The notes under the pieces are model-generated. The model was not told where the DNA came from. It did no database searches and worked only from the letters and a program-made list of their open reading frames with translations. Shown here in pieces: positions 14,083 to 21,757 of a DNA stretch of 33,516 nt. Location: IMG/VR virus record IMGVR_UViG_3300044630_002195, positions 1 through 33,516 of that record. The stretch is one strand, 5' to 3'. Position numbers and translations under genes: made by a program. Position 1 is the first letter of the stretch. Each line of letters opens with the position of its first letter. This stretch comes from a virus.

Positions 14083-15516
14083 CTATAACAATTCTAGCAT
14101 ATCTTGGTGTTTAATCCATTGAATATCTTTTTTATTTATAATATCAATATATTGATAATATAATTTTTCATTATATTGATCAATTACAGAATAATTTTTT
14201 ATACCATTTCCATAGTATATTTTTATAAAATAATCATTGAGGTAAGACCCAGTCTTGTTAACAAAATCAGATTTACTTGGAACTGGAATGTTTGTTTTCA
14301 TTTGTTCTAAAAAGTTTGATATCTTATCTGGCATTTTATTGTTTTTAGTAAAATCTTGCCAAAAACTATTATTTTTTTTGTTAGTTACGTAATGTATATA
14401 AATTGCAGCAATTATGTCATCTTCTAGATTTTTTATATAGTTATTAATTTTATCTCTAAAATTGATTTTATCAACAAGATATTCCTCAAAAGAATCTGCA
14501 AACTCTTCCATAACTGAAATAACATTCATTAATGCGCTTGCTTCTAGTGGTTCAAAAAAACTAGCAGATAATCCTACTGCTAAACAGTTACCAATAAATT
14601 GCTTTTCATAAAATCCAGCATCATACTTTATACATCTTGCTGGTTCCCAGTTTTTATTTATTTTAGTTTTCATTTCTAGCACTGCATCTTCTTCGGAAAT
14701 AAAGTTACTATCAAAATTATATCCCATGCCATATCGTGATCTAGTTGGAATTTCAAACGTCCATCCATAGTCTAGTGCAGTTATTTTACTATAAGGTGGA
14801 ATAGAATCTCCCATTGGAACTTGACCAACAATAGAACTATTTATTGGTAAGGTTTTGTTAGCGCTTATCCATTTTTCTTTATAAAAGTTTCCAACAATAA
14901 CTCTATTAAATCCAGAACAATCAAAAACAAAATCTACATCCATAGAACTGTTTGATAATTGAATAGAATTAATTTCATCGCCCTCTGTTTTAAAACCTAC
15001 TACTAAATCATCAACTATTGTTATTCCCATATCAATGGCTACTTTTTTTAAAAACTTTGAACATAAAAATGTATCAAAATGTATTGCTGTTTGTAATCCA
15101 TTTTTTTTATTAAAAGAAACAGGAACTTTATTTTGCAATGAATATTTTGTACTTTCATCTATGTTTATTAAACTACCATCTTGTTTTATGGCTGTAGATA
15201 TTAAAGACAAATACTTATCATTATAAATTTTATTTTGTAATATTAATGGAACAAAGAAATCAATATCTTCATCATTCCAGTTGCAAAATAAAGACCCCAT
15301 CTTGATCGTGGCATTAGTCTCTTTCATAAAAGTACCAATATCAATACCAAATTCTTTTAACATTGGTAAAAAATTTCCAGAGGTTGCCTCTCCCACACCA
15401 ACAATGCCTATTGAAGAGTTTTCAATAACTGTAACATTATGATGTGGGAATTTTTTTTGCATCTTTAGAGCAACAATATAACCAGATGTTCCTCCTCCGA
15501 CTACAACTATTTTCAA
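14083..15516 (-). CDS. Flavin-dependent halogenase (tryptophan halogenase family)
   Basis: Family members use FADH2, O2 and a halide to make hypohalous acid, which a lysine passes to an aromatic substrate. The 477-aa protein has the FAD loop G7-G-G-T-S-G12, K72 in N-A-T-I-K-M aligned with the catalytic Lys79 of PrnA, and P-L-E325-A-S aligned with the catalytic Glu346 region. The family signature W-x-W-x-I-P reads W252-T-F-E-I-P257, so the second Trp is Phe. Length is near the usual 500-540 aa. The start is TTG at 15516 (TTGA overlap with the AhpD-like gene), with GGAG 9 nt before it. The gene is very A+T rich (12 of 60 G+C at 14401-14460 by hand count). Substrate and halide are unknown; related viral halogenases, such as VirX1 from a cyanophage, are known. 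It could be a broader flavin monooxygenase, but the Lys and Glu argue for halogenation. Confidence 0.87.
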   Translation of the reverse strand: MKIVVVGGGTSGYIVALKMQKKFPHHNVTVIENSSIGIVGVGEATSGNFLPMLKEFGIDIGTFMKETNATIKMGSLFCNWNDEDIDFFVPLILQNKIYNDKYLSLISTAIKQDGSLINIDESTKYSLQNKVPVSFNKKNGLQTAIHFDTFLCSKFLKKVAIDMGITIVDDLVVGFKTEGDEINSIQLSNSSMDVDFVFDCSGFNRVIVGNFYKEKWISANKTLPINSSIVGQVPMGDSIPPYSKITALDYGWTFEIPTRSRYGMGYNFDSNFISEEDAVLEMKTKINKNWEPARCIKYDAGFYEKQFIGNCLAVGLSASFFEPLEASALMNVISVMEEFADSFEEYLVDKINFRDKINNYIKNLEDDIIAAIYIHYVTNKKNNSFWQDFTKNNKMPDKISNFLEQMKTNIPVPSKSDFVNKTGSYLNDYFIKIYYGNGIKNYSVIDQYNEKLYYQYIDIINKKDIQWIKHQDMLELL

Positions 15517-16052
15517 ACCGAATATCTCCTATCGTATCCAGCCTTATTAATTTGTTCTGCTGCAAATTCCCACTCAGCATAATTTTCTTGAACAATTCCA
15601 TGCCCTTCAACGATTCTGTTATAGAAATTAAAAATTGCACAAACTGAAATTGCATCCTTGAGTTCTGCTTCAGAAAATCCAGCATCAAAAACATTTTGAT
15701 AATCAGATTTTGTTAGTTGTGAAGGAGTCAAAGTTAACTTTTTAACCAAGTCTAAAATTGTTTTTAGTTTGTGACTTTCATAATCTTGATCAACAATATT
15801 TTTTAATTCTTCTTCATCTGCATTTAAAGATTTTGCAAATACAAGATGAGATCCAGTGCAGTATTTACATCCATTCAAAGATGATGTAAACATAGCAACA
15901 ATCTCTCTATCTTTTGATGAAAGGGCGCTATCCTCTCTTAAAATTTCCTGAGCCAAAACTAATGCTGTTCCATACTTTTTTGGATTTTCCATAAATACAT
16001 CTACAATTGTAGAATTGTTATTAAAACTAGAAAATACGTTTTCAATTGCCAT
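15513..16052 (-). CDS. AhpD-like (carboxymuconolactone decarboxylase family) CxxC protein
   Basis: The 179-aa helical protein has the AhpD active-site pattern exactly: E50-x11-C62-x2-C65-x3-H69, within S-L-N-G-C-K-Y-C-T-G-S-H. In AhpD these residues form a redox-active disulphide with peroxidase or alkyl hydroperoxide reductase-partner activity; relatives are listed as peroxidase-related enzymes. The ATG at 16052 shares a base with the primase stop (TAATG) and its own stop overlaps the halogenase TTG start, so it is co-translated with the halogenase. It may protect the cell or the halogenase from peroxide leaking from the flavin reaction, or process the same substrate. This partnership is inference from gene order. 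Confidence 0.83.
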   Translation of the reverse strand: MAIENVFSSFNNNSTIVDVFMENPKKYGTALVLAQEILREDSALSSKDREIVAMFTSSLNGCKYCTGSHLVFAKSLNADEEELKNIVDQDYESHKLKTILDLVKKLTLTPSQLTKSDYQNVFDAGFSEAELKDAISVCAIFNFYNRIVEGHGIVQENYAEWEFAAEQINKAGYDRRYSV

Positions 16053-16996
16053 TATTGTAACCTTCCTATTATGTCTGATTTAAAATCACTTTCTAACTCT
16101 ATTATATCAGAATCTAGCATATCTCCAATATCTTTGTACTTTTTATCAAGTCTAATGATTTGTGATCTGCTGCCTATTTTTTCAACTATTTTACTTCCCA
16201 TGGAGTTTCCAGCATCATCATTGTCAACAATCACACACACTTCATTAAAATATTTTTTAAGCAATTCTATCTGAGAACTTGATACATTTGCACCTAATGT
16301 TGCTACTGCTGAAAATCCAACCTGGTCTAATCTAATAGCATCAAATGAGGACTCTACGACATAAACTTTATTTGACTGTTTTACTCTATGCAAATTAAAA
16401 AGTATTTTACTTTTTGGAAGTCCTGGAGTATTCTTAAACTCTTTATTTTCAATAGTTCGTGCAACAAAACCAATGGTCATTCCTTCTGGGGATTGAACTG
16501 GTATTGTAACCATATCTTGTTTTTCAGAATAGCCAAGGCTAAACTTCTCTATAGATTTTTTTGTTATTTGTCTACCTTCAAAATATCGCATTGCTCTAGG
16601 AGACTCTAGCGTTTGATTGTTCAATCTTTTGATTAATACCTCATCATATTGAATAAACTCTTTTGGTTTATATAACTTTTTATTAATAAGATTTTCAATG
16701 TTAGTTTCTTTTTCTTTACTCTTAATAAATCTGATAGACTCAAAATAAGACCTACCAGTCATCTTCATAATAAGTTCTTGAAGTTCTGCTGTTTGCTGAC
16801 AACTAAAACAAAAGAACAATCCACTTTCTTTAGACACTTCTCCTGCTGGTGTTCTTGTGTTATTGTGATATGGACAAAATATAATAAAGTCTGAACCAAC
16901 TTCTGATTCTAATGTTATGCCTGATCCAACAAGGACTCTTTTAATCTGTTCTTCTGTATATGTATTGGTCTGTACCCGTCTACCGCGATTATCCAC
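16052..16996 (-). CDS. dnaG: DNA primase (DnaG-like, zinc finger + TOPRIM)
   Basis: The 314-aa protein makes RNA primers at the phage fork. A zinc-binding domain has C41-x2-H44 and C63-x2-C66. The TOPRIM core has E215 in Y-V-V-E-S-S-F-D-A and D258-N-D260-D in V-I-V-D-N-D-D-A-G. It is about half the length of E. coli DnaG because it ends shortly after TOPRIM and lacks the C-terminal helicase-binding domain. The start is GTG at 16996 with GGAAGAAAGAAG upstream. No other start codon exists before the zinc finger, so the 82-nt overlap with the 107-aa gene is forced by the sequence. It works with the DnaB-like helicase two genes upstream. Confidence 0.92.
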   Translation of the reverse strand: MDNRGRRVQTNTYTEEQIKRVLVGSGITLESEVGSDFIIFCPYHNNTRTPAGEVSKESGLFFCFSCQQTAELQELIMKMTGRSYFESIRFIKSKEKETNIENLINKKLYKPKEFIQYDEVLIKRLNNQTLESPRAMRYFEGRQITKKSIEKFSLGYSEKQDMVTIPVQSPEGMTIGFVARTIENKEFKNTPGLPKSKILFNLHRVKQSNKVYVVESSFDAIRLDQVGFSAVATLGANVSSSQIELLKKYFNEVCVIVDNDDAGNSMGSKIVEKIGSRSQIIRLDKKYKDIGDMLDSDIIELESDFKSDIIGRLQ

Positions 16997-17238
16997 TGTA
17001 TCTTCTTTCTTCCAACGTGCATTCCATATGCTGTAAGGGCAAACTCAAAATAATTTTTGTCACTATCATATTTTAGCGTAAAGTCTGGTTCAATGTCAAT
17101 TCTTGGGGCATATCCAGTTTCACGCATCTGGATGACCAAAAGACGTAGATATTCTTCTTTAAGTCTAGGTATGTGAGATTCATCCTTGATGATGCCATCA
17201 AGATAGAAGTTTTTAATCGGTTTGTGATGAAGTGACAC
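16915..17238 (-). CDS. Unknown 107-aa protein between helicase and primase
   Basis: The product has a basic N-terminus, a helical first half (R-L-K-E-E-Y-L-R-L-L-V-I-Q-M-R-E-T-G-Y) and a beta-hairpin second half (Y-F-E-F-A-L-T-A-Y-G-M-H-V-G-R-K-K-I-Q-W). The start is GTG at 17238, six bases after the helicase stop, without a Shine-Dalgarno sequence but just after a TATAAT. Its last 27 codons overlap the primase start in another frame. I recognise no domain. Its position points to primosome function, for instance a helicase-primase adaptor replacing the missing primase C-terminus; this is a guess. Confidence 0.72.
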   Translation of the reverse strand: MSLHHKPIKNFYLDGIIKDESHIPRLKEEYLRLLVIQMRETGYAPRIDIEPDFTLKYDSDKNYFEFALTAYGMHVGRKKIQWIIAVDGYRPIHIQKNRLKESLLDQA

Positions 17239-17243
17239 ATTAT

Positions 17244-17249
17244 ATTATA
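17244..17249 (-). promoter_or_regulatory. Candidate -10 box, leaderless geometry
   Basis: TATAAT on the minus strand overlaps the helicase stop codon and ends five bases before the GTG at 17238. There is no -35 match and no ribosome site, so a leaderless start is possible. A chance A+T-rich match cannot be excluded. Confidence 0.33.
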
Positions 17250-18471
17250 ACGCCTTATCTTCGTAGTCTTTGTATCGATAGTAACCTTTATCAAAGTCTA
17301 CCTGCACTAAAAACTCACCCATAAAACCATTACGATTCTTTCTAAAGGCACACTCAATGATATCTGAGTTAGTTGCCCTACCCAAAGCCATAACCCAGTC
17401 AGCATCGTACGCAATCTGTCTAGACCAGGCAGTCTGACCAAGCGTAGGGACACTGCTAAGATCATTTACATCATCTGGGGTAGCAGAGGAGATAGCAATA
17501 ATTGGAACCTCTTCTGAAATAGCCATAAGTTTAAGTTCACGAGACAAGTTCTTCATTCTTACTGTTTCATTATCAGATTTTTGATTTGGTGTCATAAGTT
17601 GTAGATAATCCACAATAACAAAGTCTGGTTTATATTGGTCTATCTTGCCACGTAGAACAGACGGACTAATCTCTCCACCCTGATCATTTGAGATAATATG
17701 AAATGGGTTCTTGCCTTCAAGGTGGCGCTTGTGCCATTCCTTTAATGTGTCTATCTCAATATTACCTTGACTAATTTTACGATGCGACCAAAGTCCTTCA
17801 CCCATAATTGTAAATACACGATTACGAACCTCTGTTTCAGACATCTCAAGACTAATAATTAGTGGTGTCTTGCCTTGCTTCCAAGCCTGTACCGCAAAAT
17901 AAAGTGCAAGCCAAGACTTACCAATTCCTGGATATGCAAGGAATACTCCTAGTTGTCCACCAGTAATTCCAGATGGTAGATAGTTGTCAAATCCTGGTAG
18001 TCCAGTTTTAATTCCTACATTGCCCGCTGCTTCCATTTTTTTGAGATGATCAAAATAAGCAATTGCAGAATCTAGATCAATAACATCAATATCACGAACG
18101 GCAGATGTATTCTTTTTTAACTCTGACGTTTTTGTAATTAAATTATTTAATGCTTCTACACCCTTGTCATTTTGAACATCTCCTGCTGCAGAACGCAGAA
18201 TGTCTTTAAGGCTATCATTTAAATATTCATGCTGTAATTCTTCTAGATGGTGCTTAGTTGCTCCAATATCTTCAATTACCTCAAAGTCTCTAAACTTTTC
18301 AACGACAAGTGATGCTGGTGGAACAGAACTATTGTGCTCAAAATAATTTCTAATAAAATTCCAGATATCTGAGTGCGTTCTAAGAATGCCATCAACGTTA
18401 GCCTGTAATAGAACGTGTATCTGCTTATCTTTTAATACAGCATTAATTACTTTTGCTTCTGAGTTATTCAC
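17245..18471 (-). CDS. dnaB: Replicative DNA helicase (DnaB-like)
   Basis: The 408-aa helicase should form a hexamer that unwinds the fork on the lagging strand. The RecA-like motor has Walker A P181-G-I-G-K185-S186, the catalytic E209 in S-L-E-M-S, Walker B V-I-V-D288-Y-L-Q-L-M and a late basic F-R-K-N-R-N-G motif for the arginine finger. The N-terminal ~130 residues are helical and shorter than in E. coli DnaB (471 aa), but keep the general layout. The start is GTG at 18471, overlapping the 102-aa gene by 8 nt, with AAGGG about 9 nt before it. Primase follows two genes later. Confidence 0.94.
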   Translation of the reverse strand: MNNSEAKVINAVLKDKQIHVLLQANVDGILRTHSDIWNFIRNYFEHNSSVPPASLVVEKFRDFEVIEDIGATKHHLEELQHEYLNDSLKDILRSAAGDVQNDKGVEALNNLITKTSELKKNTSAVRDIDVIDLDSAIAYFDHLKKMEAAGNVGIKTGLPGFDNYLPSGITGGQLGVFLAYPGIGKSWLALYFAVQAWKQGKTPLIISLEMSETEVRNRVFTIMGEGLWSHRKISQGNIEIDTLKEWHKRHLEGKNPFHIISNDQGGEISPSVLRGKIDQYKPDFVIVDYLQLMTPNQKSDNETVRMKNLSRELKLMAISEEVPIIAISSATPDDVNDLSSVPTLGQTAWSRQIAYDADWVMALGRATNSDIIECAFRKNRNGFMGEFLVQVDFDKGYYRYKDYEDKAL

Positions 18472-18772
18472 TTAGCCACGCCCTTGCCTTCCTACGTCTT
18501 TCTAATCGATCTTTATCATCTTGCTCTTTATCAAGTTTAGCCTTTAAAATTTTTTCAGCATTATATGCAAAATAATTCCAAGACGGATCTTGTGCCACTT
18601 TAAAATAGTATTGAAGTAAATCGTAACATGCTGGCAATCCATAGGACTCAATTAACGCATCTGAGGCCCACTGTTCTACATTTAAATTTAAAGTAGACTT
18701 TGCCTGATATCTTTCGTTATGATACTTAGAATATCTGCTTAGCAAAGCCATTCGGTCTTTGCGGTCTGCCAT
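18464..18772 (-). CDS. Small charged protein before the helicase (102 aa)
   Basis: The product is helical and strongly charged; its C-terminus (K-E-Q-D-D-K-D-R-L-E-R-R-R-K-A-R) probably forms a long helix or coiled coil. The central segment is aromatic (Y-D-L-L-Q-Y-Y-F-K-V and S-W-N-Y-F-A-Y-N). ATG at 18772 shares a base with the upstream stop (TAATG), and the stop overlaps dnaB. Helicase loaders and origin proteins often sit here, but there is no ATPase motif. Function unknown. Confidence 0.7.
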   Translation of the reverse strand: MADRKDRMALLSRYSKYHNERYQAKSTLNLNVEQWASDALIESYGLPACYDLLQYYFKVAQDPSWNYFAYNAEKILKAKLDKEQDDKDRLERRRKARAWLSE

Positions 18773-18981
18773 TATTCTTCTATTTCTGCCTTAGCCTCAT
18801 TGATCTTCTCAGTCAATTTAGCCTCTACAAAGCCATAGACGCGTTCCATAGCATCGTTGGTTGTCTCACCCTGCCTCTTTGCATCTACTACTCCCAAATC
18901 AAGCCGTAGCGATTGAAAATTGCCAAGATTTAATGTATATCCTAAAGTAACAGATACCTTAGTGTTTTCGTTTTGTTCCAT
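18772..18981 (-). CDS. Small phage protein, unknown function (69 aa)
   Basis: The 69-aa product has a beta-rich first half (V-S-V-T-L-G-Y-T-L-N-L-G-N-F) and an acidic helical second half ending A-K-A-E-I-E-E. GGAGG lies 4 nt before the ATG at 18981, one of the strongest ribosome sites in the window. I recognise no family. Similar small proteins are common before phage replication genes. Confidence 0.72.
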   Translation of the reverse strand: MEQNENTKVSVTLGYTLNLGNFQSLRLDLGVVDAKRQGETTNDAMERVYGFVEAKLTEKINEAKAEIEE

Positions 18982-18996
18982 TAGTCCTCCAAAGGC

Positions 18997-19542
18997 CTAG
19001 TTAATGCTTTCATTCCAAACAGGGATAAATCTACCATCTTCAGTTCTTGTATATGTAAGTATACCATCGCCCATTCTGCGTGTCAACTCTTGTTTAGTGG
19101 GAGTATTATTGTTTGTAATTAGTCCATCTTTTCTTGGTTGCCCTTGATGAATTGATGCAAGAATATCTCTCATCTCTCTAACCTGACTTTCAGAATAATA
19201 TGATCTAATCTGAAAACCTACTTTTCCATATTTACTACATCCTTTAGGAGATGGAATAATACCTTTTTTCATTAAACGTGGCATATATTTTCTATGTCTA
19301 TTTAATAGTTGTGATGTTTCACTCACGGTATATGCTCGCTCTCTTTTCTTTTTAAACTCATGTAAAAAACAAATTTCATTTTGATCTTTATTAATGTTGT
19401 ATAAAGTTATAGTACCAGTAGATCTGCTATTGTGATATATTCTTACAAGGTCTCCATTAAGAAACCATATTTTTTTGCTGCCAGAAATTACAGGGGCGCT
19501 ATTGTAGTCTTTGCCCTTATCTTTTCCTGAGAAAGCAGCCAT
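18997..19542 (-). CDS. MerR-like helix-turn-helix protein (181 aa)
   Basis: The centre of the protein (about residues 69-120) reads as a winged helix-turn-helix of the MerR/excisionase kind: A-Y-T-V-S-E-T-S-Q-L-L-N-R-H-R-K-Y-M-P-R followed by L-M-K-K-G-I-I-P-S-P-K-G and a basic wing ending I-R-S-Y-Y-S. The first 65 residues look beta-rich, so a second N-terminal domain may be present. AGAGGG lies 4-5 nt before the ATG at 19542, and the start lies 55 nt inside the zinc-ribbon gene. Sitting between tail and replication genes, it is a candidate transcription regulator or DNA-end/origin-binding protein. Confidence 0.75.
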   Translation of the reverse strand: MAAFSGKDKGKDYNSAPVISGSKKIWFLNGDLVRIYHNSRSTGTITLYNINKDQNEICFLHEFKKKRERAYTVSETSQLLNRHRKYMPRLMKKGIIPSPKGCSKYGKVGFQIRSYYSESQVREMRDILASIHQGQPRKDGLITNNNTPTKQELTRRMGDGILTYTRTEDGRFIPVWNESIN

Positions 19543-19676
19543 GATCCCTCTTTAGAACTATCTGGTGGATGATAAAATTTTCTTTTACCACACATAATAC
19601 AGTATACCTCAAGATGCTCAGATGTGCTAAATTGACGGTCTACTAGGATTTTGCCTTTACATTTTGCACATTTCAA
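19488..19676 (-). CDS. Zinc-ribbon protein (62 aa)
   Basis: C3-x2-C6 and C26-x2-C29 form a standard zinc ribbon in a 62-aa protein. The start is TTG at 19676, overlapping the upstream stop (TTGA), with TTGGAA 7 nt before it; no in-frame ATG exists. Its last 55 nt overlap the MerR-like gene in another frame. The pair (zinc ribbon then helix-turn-helix) probably acts together in regulation, by analogy with adjacent small regulators in phages. Confidence 0.66.
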   Translation of the reverse strand: MKCAKCKGKILVDRQFSTSEHLEVYCIMCGKRKFYHPPDSSKEGSWLLSQEKIRAKTTIAPL

Positions 19677-20116
19677 TTTGGAATTCCAATAACAAGAACA
19701 TTAACATCTATTGTAGCAACACCATTAGAAGAAAACTTTGCAACAAGGTTGGCCTCTGATGTTGTAACATTTGTAAGAAACACAGAAACATTTTTACCAG
19801 CCTCTGTTCCACCCTTATTCCATGGTGTTGCAACTACAATTGGTGGATATTTAAAACTAAAGTTAACTTTAAATGGAACTTCTCCTCCAGCCGTAGTGGT
19901 AGCAGCATTAGTTACGTTTACAGTTTCGCCATATATAGAGGCTCCTGGTGTTGGAACCTCATAACCTGTTCTTGGTGTGGTAGTCCCAACAATTTTAGTA
20001 TTATTAGAAGATGTTGGAGAGGACTGTCTTAAAAGTTGATTAACTGTTGTAACAATGCTAGAGATGTATGAAACATCTAATGGCTGACCTCTTTGTGGTA
20101 TTGGTAACTCAGGCAT
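19673..20116 (-). CDS. Probable tail fibre tip / lectin-like protein (147 aa)
   Basis: The N-terminus (M-P-E-L-P-I-P-Q-R-G-Q-P-L) leads to a short helix and a Thr/Pro-rich linker. The C-terminal ~70 residues form alternating strands (F-K-V-N-F-S-F-K-Y-P-P-I-V-V-A-T-P) ending I-D-V-N-V-L-V-I-G-I-P, the pattern of H-type lectin and gp53-like fibre tips. It closes the tail module and is a candidate receptor-binding protein. ATG at 20116 has no Shine-Dalgarno sequence but an extended -10 box lies eight bases upstream. The zinc-ribbon start overlaps its stop. Confidence 0.6.
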   Translation of the reverse strand: MPELPIPQRGQPLDVSYISSIVTTVNQLLRQSSPTSSNNTKIVGTTTPRTGYEVPTPGASIYGETVNVTNAATTTAGGEVPFKVNFSFKYPPIVVATPWNKGGTEAGKNVSVFLTNVTTSEANLVAKFSSNGVATIDVNVLVIGIPN

Positions 20117-20124
20117 GATATTTA

Positions 20125-20130
20125 ATTATA
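20125..20130 (-). promoter_or_regulatory. Extended -10 promoter, near-leaderless
   Basis: The 26-nt gap before the 147-aa gene holds TG-C-TATAAT on the minus strand, a perfect -10 with the TGn extension, ending eight bases before the ATG at 20116. The transcript would have a leader of about 0-2 nt. There is no -35 match, which extended -10 promoters can do without, and no ribosome site. Confidence 0.55.
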
Positions 20131-20142
20131 GCACATTCCGAA

Positions 20143-20628
20143 TTAAAGATTTTCTTTAGTTGTTTTAACTAAAATCTGATTGGTATTTATTATCCTATCA
20201 TATGTTGCATTTTGAACAATAACATTAAAATTGTCTACGTCATTTTGATCTAACAGAAATCTAACACTAAAAAATCCTTGTTCGGTCTTGCTATATGAAT
20301 AGGTTGAAACTGCTGGTTCTCCAACCGCAGTATTTGTTTTTAAAAATATATCATAATTTCTCATATATTGCAACTCTATTCCTGAAGGAGCCCACTGTAA
20401 GATTACTTCATAAATTGAAGTGCTTCCCTGTTGTTGTACAGATAAAGTATATGAATATGGAGAAGCAATTGTTGGCAACGCAACCTCTTGTATTTTTGAC
20501 CAGTGCGATGCTCTGTTTCTATCTTCAGAAATAACTCTATATCTTAATCTAATTTTTCCAGTTTGCCCACTAAAAGGTGGAAGATCTTTGTTTTTAATAA
20601 TAGATTTTTTAATATTTTTATCTGCCAT
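20143..20628 (-). CDS. Tail-associated protein with fibronectin type III-like fold (161 aa)
   Basis: After a basic N-terminus (K-N-I-K-K-S-I-I-K-N-K) the protein reads as an all-beta domain with Y-R-V-I-S-E-D-R-N-R-A-S-H-W-S and the later V-I-L-Q-W-A-P-S-G and Y-D-I-F-L-K, the W and Y positions of a fibronectin type III fold. Such domains decorate tail fibres and baseplates. It is coupled by TAATG to the collar-fibre gene upstream. No enzyme motif. Confidence 0.68.
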   Translation of the reverse strand: MADKNIKKSIIKNKDLPPFSGQTGKIRLRYRVISEDRNRASHWSKIQEVALPTIASPYSYTLSVQQQGSTSIYEVILQWAPSGIELQYMRNYDIFLKTNTAVGEPAVSTYSYSKTEQGFFSVRFLLDQNDVDNFNVIVQNATYDRIINTNQILVKTTKENL

Positions 20629-21755
20629 TATTCAACACCAACAGACATCCTATACTCTATATAATTATTTGTGTTTGATGCTTTTAGTATTGGTTGCTCA
20701 TCAGCATTTTTTACTACTGTATATGCTGTTAATCCATATAGTGGATTTTGAGTTGTTACATTTTCAATTCTAATTGCATCAAGACCAATATAGTAATTAT
20801 CGGTCAATGCATTACTTGTAACTGCACAAGCATATATTTTTAAAGATGTTACATCTGCCCAAGAAAATCCATCTTCTTGTACAACATCTGAAATATTTTT
20901 TTCAATAGTATAATATCTATTGCTTGAAAAATCAATGCTTGCGTTTCCTGCATCAACAACATTAAAAATTAATCTTGCTTTTTTAGTAGATGTATTGATA
21001 AAATCAACAATAATTTTTACGCTATCTGGGCCAGTGTAGGGGGTTGAGAGTGTTAGGGCTGCAGACTTATTTATAACAGAAAAGGCAATTTTAATTTTAT
21101 CAGATAGAGAGTTTTGAGATAAGTTAATTGATGTTCCAGTTTTTAAAATATGATATGCCGATGATAAATTTGTAGAAGATGTAGCATCTTTAATACTAGA
21201 AAAATCTCCAGCCACAAGAATAACATTATTAAAAAACCTACATCTTTCATGATAGTCATTTCTATTATTTCTATAAAAAATTCTATTATCAGAATTTGCT
21301 TGAAAAACATCATAGGCAACATCAATAACATTATCATCACCAGGATCTAATGCAGTAGTTACAACAGGTATATTTGCTGTTGATGCAGTTACTGATTGCC
21401 AAGCCTCTTCTTGTGAAAATAAAACAATATTTCTGCTATCAAATCCCGCAGCAGATGGATTGCTTCCAGCAGAATAAATTCCAATTTCAGTAATTTCATA
21501 TTTTTCCTGGCTAGGAAGTTCTCCTGTAAACACTAACTTATTTACTCCATCTTCATATACATAACCACGAGATGAAATCGGTACCCTAAACATTTCAAAG
21601 TCTAACGATTCTTTTTGTGCATATGTATTAAAACTGTGTGAGTCTGCAGACCCTAATGGTTGTGGTCCAGAACCAAAAGCCATGTAGGATGCGAATGCTG
21701 GGGCAGTGCCTAAAAGGTACTTTGCCACAATTTCTTTGCCAGTATTAGTTATCAA
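20628..21755 (-). CDS. Tail fibre / tail-collar fibre protein (375 aa)
   Basis: The N-terminus has the tail-collar fibre pattern I-T-N-T-G-K-E-I-V-A-K-Y-L-L-G-T and Y-M-A-F-G-S-G, followed by E-I-T-E-I-G-I-Y. This is the module that anchors many phage fibres to the baseplate. The rest (about residues 160-340) is beta-rich and resembles a carbohydrate-binding sandwich. The start is TTG at 21755: an in-frame stop lies just upstream, the next ATG is 24 codons in and would cut the conserved N-terminus, and AGGGG lies about 10 nt before it. Function in adsorption is inferred from position and N-terminal motif. Confidence 0.78.
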   Translation of the reverse strand: MITNTGKEIVAKYLLGTAPAFASYMAFGSGPQPLGSADSHSFNTYAQKESLDFEMFRVPISSRGYVYEDGVNKLVFTGELPSQEKYEITEIGIYSAGSNPSAAGFDSRNIVLFSQEEAWQSVTASTANIPVVTTALDPGDDNVIDVAYDVFQANSDNRIFYRNNRNDYHERCRFFNNVILVAGDFSSIKDATSSTNLSSAYHILKTGTSINLSQNSLSDKIKIAFSVINKSAALTLSTPYTGPDSVKIIVDFINTSTKKARLIFNVVDAGNASIDFSSNRYYTIEKNISDVVQEDGFSWADVTSLKIYACAVTSNALTDNYYIGLDAIRIENVTTQNPLYGLTAYTVVKNADEQPILKASNTNNYIEYRMSVGVE

Positions 21756-21757
21756 GA

